NCBI GenBank assembly: GCA_027704905.1
Contig: CM051005.1
Coordinates: 24,669,203 to 24,733,202, forward strand
Direction of reading: 5' to 3'
Length of the DNA: 64,000 nt
Source of the DNA: Muraenolepis orangiensis
Taxonomy: Eukaryota > Chordata > Actinopteri > Gadiformes > Muraenolepididae
Shown here: in pieces, positions 1-11,358 of the stretch
How the letters are laid out: each line of letters begins with the position of its first letter
Position numbering within the stretch: position 1 is the stretch's first letter
Position numbers and translations under genes: made by a program
The notes under the pieces: generated by a model
Seen by the model: the letters and a program-made list of their open reading frames with translations, nothing else
Database searches by the model: none
Told to the model about the DNA's origin: nothing

Positions 1-103
1 GAGTGGATCTGCCCGTTGCTGCTGGGGTTGCTGTTGGCTGCGCTGGGGGCGGCGGGTTTGGCGGGCGCCTCGACCTCCTTCGGCCGCACTTCCTGGGCCT
101 TTG
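1..103 (-). CDS. jph1: junctophilin-1-like, coding exon 5 (partial, runs off left edge)
   Basis: The minus strand reads an open frame of about 34 codons starting after a TAG acceptor whose AG is at 105-104. The first two bases complete the phase-1 codon left by the upstream exon. The peptide is Ala/Pro/Lys-rich and ends ...NSNPSSNGQIHS, resembling the divergent region of vertebrate JPH1 that follows the alpha-helical part (mammalian JPH1 has a similar NPSNGELHS stretch). The remaining divergent region and the C-terminal ER/SR membrane anchor must lie left of the window. The exon is seen directly; its assignment rests on phase, order and this short similarity. Confidence 0.72.
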
Positions 104-379
104 CTACGGGTCCATCAAAGGATACAATTATACAGAAGATTACATATGACAATATATGCAATACAGCATGCACACAATTACAAATACAACACTGCTTTTA
201 AACCTGATTAAACTTGATCCTGTATGCTTAATTGAATATTTTTCATTCCACAACAGTTCATCACAACAACAAAAAAGCTAATCAGCAATCCAATTCCAAT
301 TCAGGTTCAATTAACCAGGGAGCTGTCCTCTGGTTAGACATCTAATAATAGGGTTATCTAGAGAGTTAAAACCTCTAAC

Positions 380-610
380 CTGCAGGTGCGCTGGCCGCTG
401 GGGGAGCCTCGGAGGTGGAGGGGATATTACCGCTGAAGTAGCTCTTGGTGGGTGAGGGCGGTGAGGGAGTAGGGCTCGGGGAGGGAGTCTGGTTGGGGGT
501 GGTGCCCTTCCGGTAGAAGTGAGGGGAAGTCGATTTCTCCTTCTTTACCTCCACGGGGACCTCCGTCACTTCAAGTGGTTCGTTGTACTTCTGGCGGATG
601 TAGTCAGGGC
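380..610 (-). CDS. jph1: junctophilin-1-like, coding exon 4
   Basis: A 231-bp exon follows a CCACAG acceptor and ends at a CAG/GTTAGA donor. It begins with PDYIRQKYNEPLEV, continuing the alpha-helical region of junctophilin, and then reads SPHFYRKGTTP, a signature conserved in JPH1 and partly in JPH3. The rest is a Ser/Pro/Thr-rich linker, typical of the poorly conserved divergent region that spans the ER/SR-plasma-membrane gap. Entry phase 2 and exit phase 1 match both neighbouring exons. The 276-bp intron 379-104 separates it from the next exon and shows no other feature. No stop or frameshift is present. Confidence 0.9.
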
Positions 611-1255
611 CTGTGGTGGTGACGATAATACAAATAATATTAGGTCAAATAGGTAATAGGTATTCACCCCACACACCGCCACCCCAGAAACCACCAACCC
701 AGCAAATGCCCCCCTAGCAACCGACAAAAATTTGTCGTACTTCCATAATTCCACAAAAAAATGACATTTTCATCCATCAGGATGGTGGGGCTGATGGACT
801 TTTTGGAGACGTCCTTACATATACAAATATGTGTGACAAATGTGCTAACTTTTTATGAGTCACAGGCTGAGAAATGGGCAACGAAGCCATGAATCCAGCC
901 AAGCTAAAAACTAAAGAATGTTTCCGGCTAAAGAGCGAGGAAAACATGGACATGGGCTTAATTGCTTAATTGGCTACTGAGGGTTTGGGGGAAATTTTGC
1001 TTGATAGTTTAGTTTCCCTTTTTGCCTAGCTGTGTTAAGTTATTTTGATTTGGCATACTTCCACCATGTCCCTAGGCCTGGGTCCTGAGGTGTTTTGTAT
1101 TTGAGTTTGTCCTTTGTGTCTGTTACCCCTTTTTTGTCTTGACCCCTGTGTTGATTCCGTTCTTGTTTCCCGGCACACACAAGATCCCCCTTTACCGGTT
1201 TTTGTACACCCATAGACACTGCGGGTTGTAAGAACTATGATGTGTTCTGTAACGC

Positions 1256-3265
1256 TGTTATGTTAACTTCTGTTATGATTTGTCAATTTGAAAGTTGCCT
1301 TAGACTTGTCATTTTAAATGTCTGGGTTTATAAGGACTTAGGGTTTATATGCCACATCGTTTTGCAGTTCATAGTCATAGGATGATGTCTTGTTACTGTT
1401 GTTACTGTTCATCTTGTTACTGTTCATAGTCATAGTAATATATGTCTTGTTACTGTTCATCTTGTTACAGTTCATAGTCATAGGACTATGTCTTTTAACT
1501 GTTCATTTGTTACAACCCCAAGAGAATAAGAGACTGGAAAAGCAGAAGAATGAACTGCATTTAGCTGACAAGGGCACGGCTATCTGGTGGTGGGCGAAAG
1601 AAAGTTAGCTTGGAGCTAGAAGTTAAACTTTCAGACTGGATCTACTCAATGCAGGACAGTCTTGGAGAGAGTCTTGAGGAAAATGATCCAGAACAAAGCG
1701 GAGATCTACTACTTCAGTGGGCGACAGAGCCAGAAAGGCATTTGTCGCTAGCAGGGGCTGGGCAGGGTTGTTTTATTTTAAAGTGGCCATATTTTCCCAC
1801 TGAGGGTTAGGTTTGGGCTGCCATGCTGTTTTGGTACCATTGTGCAATGTTTTGCAATAAAAGTCATAAAAATGAAGGGAATATGTCTCTGAGTTAAATC
1901 TTTAGAAATAAAGGCCTGCTCCAACAAAGGCCTGGTGCTCTTTGCGGCTGAGTAAATAAAGAACCCCGGCCAATATAAGAGGATTTACAGTATGTCTTGT
2001 TACTGTTCATCTTGTAACTGTTCAGTCATAGGACTATGTCTTGTTACTGTTGTTACTGTTCATCTTGTTTCTGTTCATAGTCATAGGATTATTTCTTGTT
2101 ACCGTTCATCTTGTAACTGTTCAGTCATAGGACTATGTCTTGTTACTGTTCATAGTCATAGCACTATATATTGTTACTGTTCATCTTGTTACTGTTTATA
2201 GTCATAGGACTATGTATTGTTACTGTTCATCTTGTTACAGTTCATAGTCATGGGACTATGTCTTGTTACTGTTCATCTTGTTACTGTTTATAGTCATAGG
2301 ACTATGACTTGTTACTGTTCATCTTGTTACTGTTTATAGTCATAGGACTATGACTTGTTACTGTTCATCTTGTTACTGTTTATAGTCATAGGACTATGAC
2401 GTGTTACTGTTCATCTTGTTACTGTGTATAGTCATAGGACTATGACGTGTTACTGTTCATCTTGTTACTGTTTATAGTCATAGGACTATGACGTGTTACT
2501 GTTCATCTTGTTACTGTTTATAGTCATAGGACTATGACTTGTTACTGTTCATCTTGTTACTGTTTATAGTCATAGGACTATGACGTGTTACTGTTCATCT
2601 TGTTACTGTTTATAGTCATAGGACTATGTCTTGTTACTGTTCATCTTGTTACTGTTTATAGTCATAGGACTATGACGTGTTACTGTTCATCTTGTTACTG
2701 TTTATAGTCATAGTACTATGACGTGTTACTGTTCATCTTGTTACTGTTTATAGTCATAGGACTATGACTTGTTACTGTTCATCTTGTTACTGTTTATAGT
2801 CATAGGACTATGTCTTGTTACTGTTCATCTTGTTACTGTTTATAGTCATAGGACTATGTCTTGTTACTGTTCATCTTGTTACTGTTTATAGTCATAGGAC
2901 TATGTCTTGTTACTGTTCATCTTGTTACTGTTTATAGTCATAGGACTATTTTGTGTTGCTGTTGTTACGGTTCATCTTTTTACTGTTAACTGTTCTGAAT
3001 GCTATTAGGATAAATTACTTGAAAAGTATAAATGCTGTCTAGTTGAGTCAAAATGCAATTAGAATGAAATAACCATCTGTTTAAAAGTATATTAGTGGTA
3101 TTAACATGATTAAAATTGAAATTGGTTTCTGTTTATTACAATGAAACGGGTCTGAATTATTTAGGTTGAAGTTTTAGAAAACATATAGTTCCAATGGCAT
3201 CTACGAGTACAAATAGTAGTAGGGCGTATGTTTAATCTGTGTTACGATTTTGAGGGGGTCGTTGG
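1256..3265 (+). repeat. Dispersed element carrying a 46-bp satellite, copy A
   Basis: The core at 1988-2960 is about 20 tandem copies of a 46-bp unit; degenerate copies start near 1395. Each unit contains two CTTGTTACTGTT blocks and an ATAGTC-ATAG-GACTAT mini-hairpin. Non-repetitive shoulders at 1280-1330 and 3000-3265 reappear in inverted orientation at 31990-32760 around the same satellite. The satellite is therefore an internal part of a dispersed element rather than a purely local expansion. A stretch at 1500-1980 breaks the array and may be a separate insertion. No transposase or clear terminal repeats were found. Confidence 0.75.
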
Positions 3266-3304
3266 AATTATTTTTCCTTGTAAATGGTCCCTGGTGCAAA
3301 AAAG

Positions 3305-3450
3305 AGAATAGCCCCTGGACTACAGGACTAGTGAACCAAACTAGGAAATGACTAGTGAACTTAATGACGAGTCGACTTTAGGACTAGTCAACTAAAGGAC
3401 TAGTCAACTTAACAAGTAAATGATTAGTCAATTTAAGGACTAGTTATCCC
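3305..3450 (+). repeat. Degenerate GGACTAGTCAACTTAA minisatellite
   Basis: About six imperfect copies of a 17-20 bp unit built on GACTAGTCAACTTAA with drifted spacing. It is followed at 3462-3560 by a direct repeat of about 50 bp (GGCCAGGTAACATGAATG... occurs twice). Local slippage or duplication is the simplest explanation. Confidence 0.6.
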
Positions 3451-3892
3451 TAATGGATATACCACTGGTGTCCATGGACTTTAAGGTGGCCAGGTAACAT
3501 GAATGTTTCACTGGTGTGAATGGACTTTAGTTGGCCAGGTAACATGAATGTTTCACTGGATTTCCCCTCATTGTTACTGGACACACGTCTATTTGTAGTT
3601 TGTGGGAGTCACTGGAAGCTGACGTTGACTTAAGTCAAGTGTGATTAAACCTGACCCAAATTCCTCATCTCATCTTCAGACCGCCTTGCGTTTTTGGCCA
3701 CCGTTGTAATTCAAGCTGTTATCTGCTGTCAGTTAGCCTGTGTGGTTAGCATGCCTGCATTAGCCTCCCAATGATCACACTGGAAGCATTCATAGGTTAT
3801 TCAAAATGATGACCTTTGACCCATTGGTCTAGGGACCATAGTGGGTTAGGGACTGTAGAGGGTTAGGGACCATAGAGGGACCTGGGTCCCGT

Positions 3893-4002
3893 CAAGTGTC
3901 TAGCAGGCTCCTAGCTTCTAGCTTCGTAACAGGACAGAGGCTGTTAGCCTCTAGCTTCAAAACAGGAAAGAAGCTGTAAGCCTCTAGCTTCATAACAGGA
4001 CA
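3893..4002 (+). repeat. Three-copy minisatellite, about 42 bp unit
   Basis: The block TAGCCTCTAGCTTC followed by TAACAGGACAG, or a close variant, occurs three times in tandem. The open frame across it on the minus strand is a by-product of the repeat. Confidence 0.6.
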
Positions 4003-4554
4003 GCCCAAACTTATAACCACATAAGGGTTATCTTTACAAAGAGTTATTACGTATTTAGTTGTTTTTTTATAGTTTTTGTATAGTTTTGTAATTTTATACG
4101 TAATCCATAACATAACATGGTCCAATATTACGATATTAATTGTAAGCTACTCCATAACACGTCATTCTATCTGTTTTAATGTTGGTTACTGTTCTCCTTC
4201 TGGGTTGCCTCTAAAATCCTTTTAAAACCAGTTTGCCAGGAACTGAAAATTGCACCATGTCTAAGCCACCATAACTCATTAAAAAAAATAAACACACATG
4301 GTAATTTTAATGATTGATTGATTATCATCCCCACCATCATAATCAGTAGTAGTAGGAGTAGTGTTAGTAGTAATACTAATAGTTATACCAGTAGTGGTAG
4401 TAGTAATTTACCATAATATAATGTTACAGTATGGTAAAGTATTTTCGTACATATCTATATCAAAATCGTTTAAAGACACAGATCTGCTTGTGTTCAGGTT
4501 CTTTAGTCTCCTTGGTCCTAATATTTACGAAGCCCCCAGGTGTTACGATCCTAC

Positions 4555-4673
4555 CTGGCTGATGGAAGCCTGGGGAAAGTTCTCTGGCCACAGCTCTGGC
4601 GATGTCTGAGTCCTGGCTGGACGACTGGGCAGCTTGGTCTGCGTTGTCTCCCTTGGCCCGGGCATGGGACGTC
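4555..4673 (-). CDS. jph1: junctophilin-1-like, coding exon 3
   Basis: A 119-bp exon lies between a TTAG acceptor and a CAG/GTAGGA donor. It encodes TSHARAKGDNADQAAQ...DIARAVARELSPGFHQPG, the long amphipathic alpha-helical region that in all junctophilins follows the eighth MORN motif. The entry base completes the Arg codon split at the end of exon 2, and the exit phase matches exon 4. The ARAVARELSP core is nearly invariant in the family. Confidence 0.93.
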
Positions 4674-5120
4674 CTAACGCAGAGACACAATACAAAGACA
4701 CACATTCATGTTGTGAATCGAACCTCTTAAACAACACAAGGCACGCACATCACAACAGCAGAGACACTCTTGGTTTCTGCTCATGGGAATTCAAATAGTT
4801 TGAATGTGTTTGCATATTAATGTGTTTCTCAAAATCAGTGATTGAATAGCCTGTGTTTGTTGCTAGTTGTTAATTCACGTATCTCACTCATCTTTCACAA
4901 ACACACATTTAGAATCAATCGGGGACAAAAACTATTCAACATGCTTTGCTGCTGATGGGTATCAATAACACTGATGAAGAATGACGGGGACCATGATCAT
5001 TCATATGTATCACTTCCAAGATTAACATTGTCTGGGCTCATTAGAATACAGCAATATCATATAATGGACTATAGATTTATTGGTAGATTTGAATCTATAC
5101 GTCAGAGTGTAAGTCACAGC

Positions 5121-5121
<1 letters not shown>

Positions 5122-5182
<61 letters not shown>

Positions 5183-5251
5183 CGCAGACAGACACAAACA
5201 CACAAACACACACACACCCACCCACACACCACACACACACACACACACACA
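5122..5251 (+). repeat. Compound microsatellite (GACA)n(CA)n
   Basis: About fifteen GACA tetramers pass into interrupted CA repeats. Protein-like open frames here (Cys/Val and Cys/Leu/Ser runs) are only translations of the repeat. Confidence 0.95.
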
Positions 5252-6031
5252 CTTTTCCTGCCAAGAAAGCAAGGAAGCCTATTTCTTCCACCCACAGCTT
5301 TAGTCCTTCCTCTTGTAGGCTTCTAAATGTAAGACTCTTCCTCAGACTTACCCAGTGACTGAAATGATGACAATATATCAACTTGTATAATCTCAAAGTC
5401 ATTCAAGTAAGAGACATTTAAGAAGCACTTAAACAAAGAGACACACAGTGACACACTTCCGACGCTTTGTCTGTCAGCAAGACAAACTATCCTTGCCATT
5501 TCCTAAACACTTGACATACCGTAGATATAACCTTTCTAATTAACAATGCGTTATCATCATCATCATCATCATCATCAGGTATCACACTTTCAACTGCAAC
5601 AAAGGCCATCCTATGATCTGATGAAGCAGCTGTGTTGTGCAGGCTGCGCCGGTCTGTAGGCCTTGAGGTTGGCCCCTGACCATGGACCATGGCCCTGACC
5701 ACAGGGCCCCGACAGCCGGCCCCAGGAGCCCTTACTGACGTTGCACCTGGCTTGAAAGGGGTGGAAACTAACACATTCTGCCAAGAGTGGTGGCGAGGAG
5801 CGGGGGTGTCTGGTGACGGCTCTACACCCGGCGGTAGCGTCAGATATTGTGGTGGCGGTGCGCTCTCCCTTTCAGACGTCATGATGACCCCCCGTGGACC
5901 AAATCTTGGGCAGAGTCCACATTGGTATGGGAACAGAGGTTCAACCAAACATTGATGTCTCTGAGAGAGAGAGAGAGAGCGCTGTAGAACTGGCGGTGCT
6001 GCTATCAGAGGACTGTCCAGTGACTCTAGAG

Positions 6032-6460
6032 CAGGGGTAACCAACAGGTCGATCGCCATCGACTGGTCGATCTTCAAAGCCTTCACTTCACACATAAAAA
6101 TTAAAAAAATGTTCATGCTCTGGTTGGTTGGTTGTTTTAACAAGCTTTTTAGACCTAGCGCTGGCTTGTTGACTTGAATCACGCATAGGTCATTTTACAA
6201 ACTCCAATTATCACCGGACATTTTGACCGGCAGGTTTTGAATTTACCGTTTTTTTAAATCAATTTGACCAGATAAAAATCGGTAAATAACGGAAACCCTG
6301 TTATGCACGTACATTGAGCCGGTTGTAACATAAATTGATTGCATAAATATGACGATGAACAGTCTTACTCCTAAGTGGGTTTTTTAGACGATATCGGATT
6401 GGTAGATCTTGGCTTACATTTTGGATAAAAAAGTGATCTTGGGCTTGTTGGTTACCACTG
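6032..6460. mobile_element. hAT-type MITE (CAGGGGTAACCAACA ends)
   Basis: The left end CAGGGGTAACCAACA is mirrored at the right end as TGTTGGTTACCACTG. Flanking 8-mers CTCTAGAG (6024-6031) and GTCTAGAG (6461-6468) agree at 7 of 8 positions, as expected for an older hAT target-site duplication. The 429-bp element has no transposase. A GACATTTTGACCGGCAGG block near 6220, ending in CGGAAACCCTG, is shared with 62264-62368 and may be a nested fragment. Confidence 0.85.
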
Positions 6461-8237
6461 GTCTAGAGAGATGTGGGAGATGTAATGGTAGGTTGCTTTA
6501 TGCCGTGCTGAGACTGAACAGAGTTAATGACATAGTTTGCCACCAAGCCCTAACAACACTGATGCGTGCTGGAGAGGCCGTGTTGAGGCTGGGATGGACC
6601 AACCATAGGATCGAAAGGCTGATGCTGAGCAAATGTTATAAGACAGGAGGCCGGCAGACTGGGAGGACTCATGGGTGCTCGAGGGGTGCAGTTCTTAGCT
6701 ATGGTGAAGACAACTTCTCCCATTAGACACTGTACTCTGTTTAACATTAAACACAGTGTTTGATACCACAATTGTAGATAGATGCAGCATTCTACGTGCT
6801 CCTACTATTGGCTATCGTACAAACATATGCCATCAGTTTTGATTGCTGATAAAACCCAAATATGTCATTTGAGTGTCATACTCTAAGGCCATGTGTACAT
6901 ACAATCTAACACTGCTGTCACTTTGAACCCAGCCATTTTACTCATATCCAGATGACCTGTGCAATATTCCCTTGCAATATACCTGAGACACTTCACTTTA
7001 GAGTCACTTACTTCGGCTTCAGTTATATATCATTTCATATACAAGCACATTTTATTACATTCTGTAGATGATTGGATCTATAAATTCATATTTCTATGAT
7101 GCTGTATTGTGTGTGGGTATTGCTAGTAGTGTTCTATCTATTCTATATTTAGATATATCAGACCTTCATTAAAGCGACAATAACAAACATTAGTAAAGTT
7201 GTTTTTTTGAGGCCATTGAATGGGTATTGAGTGAGGAGGTGAAATAACTGTAACACCAAAATGATGTGATCAGCCCCGCTCAAGACATGGAGAATGACGT
7301 GTCCATTATTACGAGGGGTGTGATCTGGTCGTATGTGATCAACGTCTGTTTATGAGGGGTGAACCTGGTCGACGTTGCGCAGCTTCATCTGTGGACACCA
7401 TGTGACACACAGGGATTTGAAGGCACAAGCCACGAGCCCCATTGCAGCTGGAGCAGCTTCCGTGCTTCTGATCTCGGTGATGATGAACATCTGAAATCAG
7501 AACAGGGTCTGCATCTCCCGCACTCTGCACACCCAAACCTTGTATCTTAGCTGAAGTACAATGGCCAGCAGTATCCATTACATCACCAAAGGTTTGGTCT
7601 GTACTGTATCTCATATCTCATACCTACTCTATAAGTTATTTTATACCTAATTTTATACCTAGCAGACCGTTTTTTCATCCTATTTAACAACTGTAATACG
7701 TTTGTATTACCATGCACTTTACTGTAAATGTGCACAGATGCCAACTTCTTTTCGCTGTACGATACTACGATACTACGATACTCGTGCCGTGCATGATGAC
7801 ATTACATTTGAATCTAATCAAATGAAATCTATCTGCACCCGACACTTAAAGCAGGCGGCCAAAACAAGCAGACAAAAATAAGCACAGGTAAAAGATGTAA
7901 CAACATGGAACAGACAAACCTGGCAACTGACAACAGGCACACAAACGTTTCATTATTTAGAGAGCTTTAGTCATTCAACGTAGTCACTTCACTGCTGGAA
8001 CATCATGGGTGTGTGTGTGTGTGTGTGTGTGTGTGGTGCAGGGTCAGTGTATTCAAGGTGTAGCGTGCCTCACATTGGTTAGTGGTACAGCTCACTAAGC
8101 AAAGCAGCACAACATCAGCCGACAAACTGAATCTGCTGTTGACTTACAAAAGATGCTGGTTTCGCATCAAAGCTGTGAGTTGAGAACTGAAAAACCAGAG
8201 GAAATAGGGGGGGGGTTTCAACGGACGAGACCATTAC

Positions 8238-8991
8238 CTGGATGCGGCAATTTCCACCTTAGTGCGAGCGATGGCAGCTGCTCGGATGGCCCCCTCCACC
8301 GCCCGGTCCACCTTCTGTTTGGTCTTGGCGTTCTTCATGGGGATGAGTTGCTTCCGGACGCCGCGGGCCAGCACATTGTTCTTGTACTTGCCTTCCTCCT
8401 TGGTGCCGTCGGGGAACACCGTGCAGCCATAGCCGTGCCTCTTGTTGTTCAGCCACTCGCCCTCGTACTTCATGCCGTTGGAGCGCTCCGACACGCCGAA
8501 GCCGTTGCGCTTGTCGTTCTTCCACTCGCCCGTGAACGACTCGGTGGTGGTGGCGTCCACGTTGTCCTCCAGTGGAAGGTCGTCGTCCGCCCCGTCCCCG
8601 AAGCTGAGCGTGGAGTTGGCGTCGCTGGAGCTGATGCGGCTCATGGTGGTTTCGCTGCGCGCCGAGCTGCGCTTGCTGGAGATGGACGAGCGGGAGTCGG
8701 ACTTGCGCAGCCGCTGGAGGCTGCCGAAGATGGAGCCGCGGCGGAAGAGGCCCTTCTTGCGCTCGGGGCCCTCGCCGTCCGAGTGGAAGTTGAGGACGAA
8801 GCCGCCCCGCGTGCCGGTGGGGCCGTCGGACATGCTGTCGTGCAGCACGCCGCCATTGCTCTGCTCGCTGCGGAGGGAGGCCAGGGAGGTGCGCAGGGGG
8901 GAGCGGATGACGGTCGCCATGCCGTAAGGGACGCTCTGGCGCACGCCGTAGCCGTGGCGCATCCCGCCGGTCCACTGGCCCTGGTACGTCC
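8238..8991 (-). CDS. jph1: junctophilin-1-like, coding exon 2 (MORN and joining region)
   Basis: A 754-bp exon lies between a CTGCAG acceptor and a CAG/GTAATG donor; the frame is fully open. It starts at TYQGQWTGGMRHGYGVRQSVPYG (sixth MORN motif), passes through the Ser-rich joining region with conserved IRSPLRTSLASLRSEQSNG and MSRISSSDANST blocks, and then holds the last two MORN motifs (GEWKNDKRNGFGVSERSNG; GEWLNNKRHGYGC) and the start of the helical region (EGAIRAAAIARTKVEIAASR). MORN motifs bind plasma-membrane phosphoinositides and dock the junction. The large single exon 2 matches vertebrate junctophilin genes. Similarity is highest to JPH1 rather than JPH2 or JPH3. Confidence 0.97.
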
Positions 8992-9835
8992 CTGCAGGAG
9001 GAACAGGGTCGGAGGTCAGGGTCGGAACCATCCAATCAGCACACACAGAGAGAGGACTCTACTTCAATCATGACATTGTGATGGAAAGCATTATTCCTTT
9101 TGAGTCAAACTCTTAACATGTACCATTTTTCTTCTTTTAATATCCGTTCTCATTATATTATCATCATTTTGATATTGTGTTCATTGATTTTGGTAAATCA
9201 ATGTATATTTGAGACAAAAATATACCAGTGAAAGGTGTCACTGATTTCAAAAGATACGTCACAAAGCTAATTGGGAGAGTTCCGACTGCCCTGCCAACAT
9301 CCCCTGATGTGATGTGTTTCATCCTAACACTTAACCCTAGCATCCAAGACTAGCATGGAACAGTGACTCAGTCACTAGAACAACCAGAAACAAGCAACAA
9401 TAATAAAAAAGGAAGCAATGGACACACAACACTAACATGTTTGTTTGATGTTGTGGAGAGAGAGTACACATTTGACTGGCCTCTGACATTCGGGTTACAG
9501 AAGCAAACGGGTTACTGACACACATTAGGTTAGGACTTATTCCCAGAGTTGAATGAAAGCCACTATACAAATTTTTCGATGGTGGGACAACATAATAGAT
9601 CATTTACATGACGTATTTACATGAACAACTCTCTGTAGACAGCTGGGCATGTTTGACTAATGAGCTGGCATCAAACAGGAAGAATATGGGCATTACAATG
9701 ACTAAGAATAATAATACTTTTCAATCCTGCATATTATATGATGGGTCTCTGGTATAGAACAACAGCTAACAAGTGCATAATGCTTAGACCAGAGTTATAG
9801 TAAGATTCACAACTGCCTCTCAGAACAATATCCTG

Positions 9836-9889
9836 ACACACACACACGCACACACACGCACACACACACGCACACACACACACACACAT
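9836..9889 (+). repeat. (CA)n microsatellite
   Basis: CA repeat with scattered CG interruptions, directly preceding the 31-bp minisatellite. Confidence 0.95.
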
Positions 9890-9894
9890 TGAAG

Positions 9895-11358
9895 AGAGTC
9901 TCACTTCTAACTCTTCCTTCATTAAAGAGTCTCTCTACTAACTCTTCTTTCATTGAAGGGTATATCTACTAAGTCTTCCTTCATTGAAGAGTCTCTCTTC
10001 TAACTCTTCCTTCATTGAAGAGTCTCTACTAACTCTTCCTTCATTGAAGGGTCTTTCTACTAACTCTTACTTCATTGAAGAGGGTCTCTGTACTAACTCG
10101 TGCTTCATTGAAGAGAGTTTCTCTACTAACTGTTCCTTCATTTAAGAGTCTCTCTACTAACTCTCCCTTCATTGAAGAGTCTCTCTTCTAACTCTTCCTT
10201 CATTGAAGTGTCTATCTACTTACTCTTCCTTCATTGAACAGAGTCTCTCTACTAACTCTTCCCTCATTGAAGAGTCTCTCTACTAACTATTCCTTCATTG
10301 AAGGGTCTTTCTACTAACTCTTCCTTCATTGAAGAGTCTGTCTACTAACTCTCCCTTCATTGAAGAGTCTCTCTTCTAACTCGTACTTCATTGAAGAGAG
10401 TTTCTCTACTAACTCTTCCGTCATTGAACAGAGTCTCTCTACTAACTCTTCCCTCATTGAAGAGTATCCATTCTAACTCTTACTTCATTGAATTGGGTCT
10501 TTCAACTAACTCTTCCTTCATTGAAGAGTCTGTCTACTAACTCTCCCTTCATTGAAGAGTCTCTCTACTAACTCTTTCTTCATTGAAGGGTCTCTCTACT
10601 AACTCTTCCTTCATTAAAGGGTCTCCCTTCTAACTCTCCCTTCATTGAATAGTCTCTCTACTAACTCTTACTTCATTGAAGAGTCTCTTCTAACTCTTCC
10701 TTCATTGAAGAGTCTCTCTACTAACTCTTACTTCATTGAAGAGAGTCTCTCTGCTAACTCTTCCTTCATTGAAGAGTCTCTCTTCTAACTCTTCCTTTAT
10801 TGAAGTCTCTCTACTAACTCTTACTTCATTGAAGAGAGTCTCTCTACTAACTCTTACTTAATTTAAGAGAGTCTCTCTGCTAACTCTTCCTTCATTGAAG
10901 AGTCTCTCTTCTAACTCTTCCTTTATTGAAGTCTCCCTACTAACTCTTACTTCATTGAAGAGAGTCTCTCTACTAACCTTTCCTTCATTGAAGAGTCTCT
11001 CTTCTAACTCTTCCTTTATTGAAGCCTCTCTACTAACTCTTACTTCATTGAAGAGAGTCTCTCTACTAACTCTTACTTCATTGAAGAGAGTCTCTCTGCT
11101 AACTCTTCCTTCATTGAAGAGTCTCTCTTCTAACTCTTCCTTTATTGAAGAGTCTCTCTTCTAACTCTTCCTTTATTGAAGAGTCTCTCTACTAACTCTT
11201 ACTTCATTGAAGGGGGTCTCTCTACTAACTCTTACTTCATTCAAGGGGGTCTCTCTACTAACTCTTACTTCATTAAAGGGGGTCTCTCTACTAACTCTTA
11301 CTTCATTGAAGGGGGTCTCTCTACTAACTCTTACTTCATTGAAGGGGGTCTCTCTACT
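9895..11358 (+). repeat. 31-bp minisatellite array in jph1 intron 1
   Basis: Roughly 45 imperfect copies of a unit read as GAGTCTCTCTACTAACTCTT then CCTTCATTGAA. Copies vary by substitutions, loss of GAG and a longer GAGAGAG variant. The last five copies (about 11200-11350) form a homogeneous 34-bp subfamily with GGGGG at the start, giving a locally open frame. That homogeneity suggests a recent expansion at the right end of an older, drifted array. Confidence 0.95.

Larger units (their letters stand above)
611..4554 (-). other. jph1 intron 3 (repeat-filled)
   Basis: This intron holds no recognisable coding sequence. Apart from the separately listed satellite element and minisatellites, 611-1250 and 4010-4550 are AT-rich unique-looking sequence with short T-rich stretches and no feature I can name. 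Confidence 0.7.
4674..8237 (-). other. jph1 intron 2
   Basis: No exon candidate is seen. It contains the tetra- and dinucleotide run near 5.1 kb, an (ATC)n run at 5553-5577, the hAT MITE at 6032-6460, and a (GT)n run at 8008-8035. The stretches 4740-5100 and 6480-8000 look like ordinary AT-rich intron. Clean-looking open frames near 5.5-6.2 kb lack family signatures. Confidence 0.7.

Noticed and set aside
1390..1608. Leu/Ile-rich ORF resembling a membrane protein
   Set aside because: It arises from the TTGTTACTGTT satellite and has no coding support.
5487..6182. 231-codon minus-strand ORF in jph1 intron 2
   Set aside because: Contains an Asp run from (ATC)n and part of a hAT MITE. No conserved motif or splice support.
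8259..9073. Long open frames overlapping jph1 exon 2 on the plus strand and in other minus frames
   Set aside because: GC-rich exon sequence leaves shadow frames open. Only the frame with MORN motifs matches a family and carries correct splice sites.
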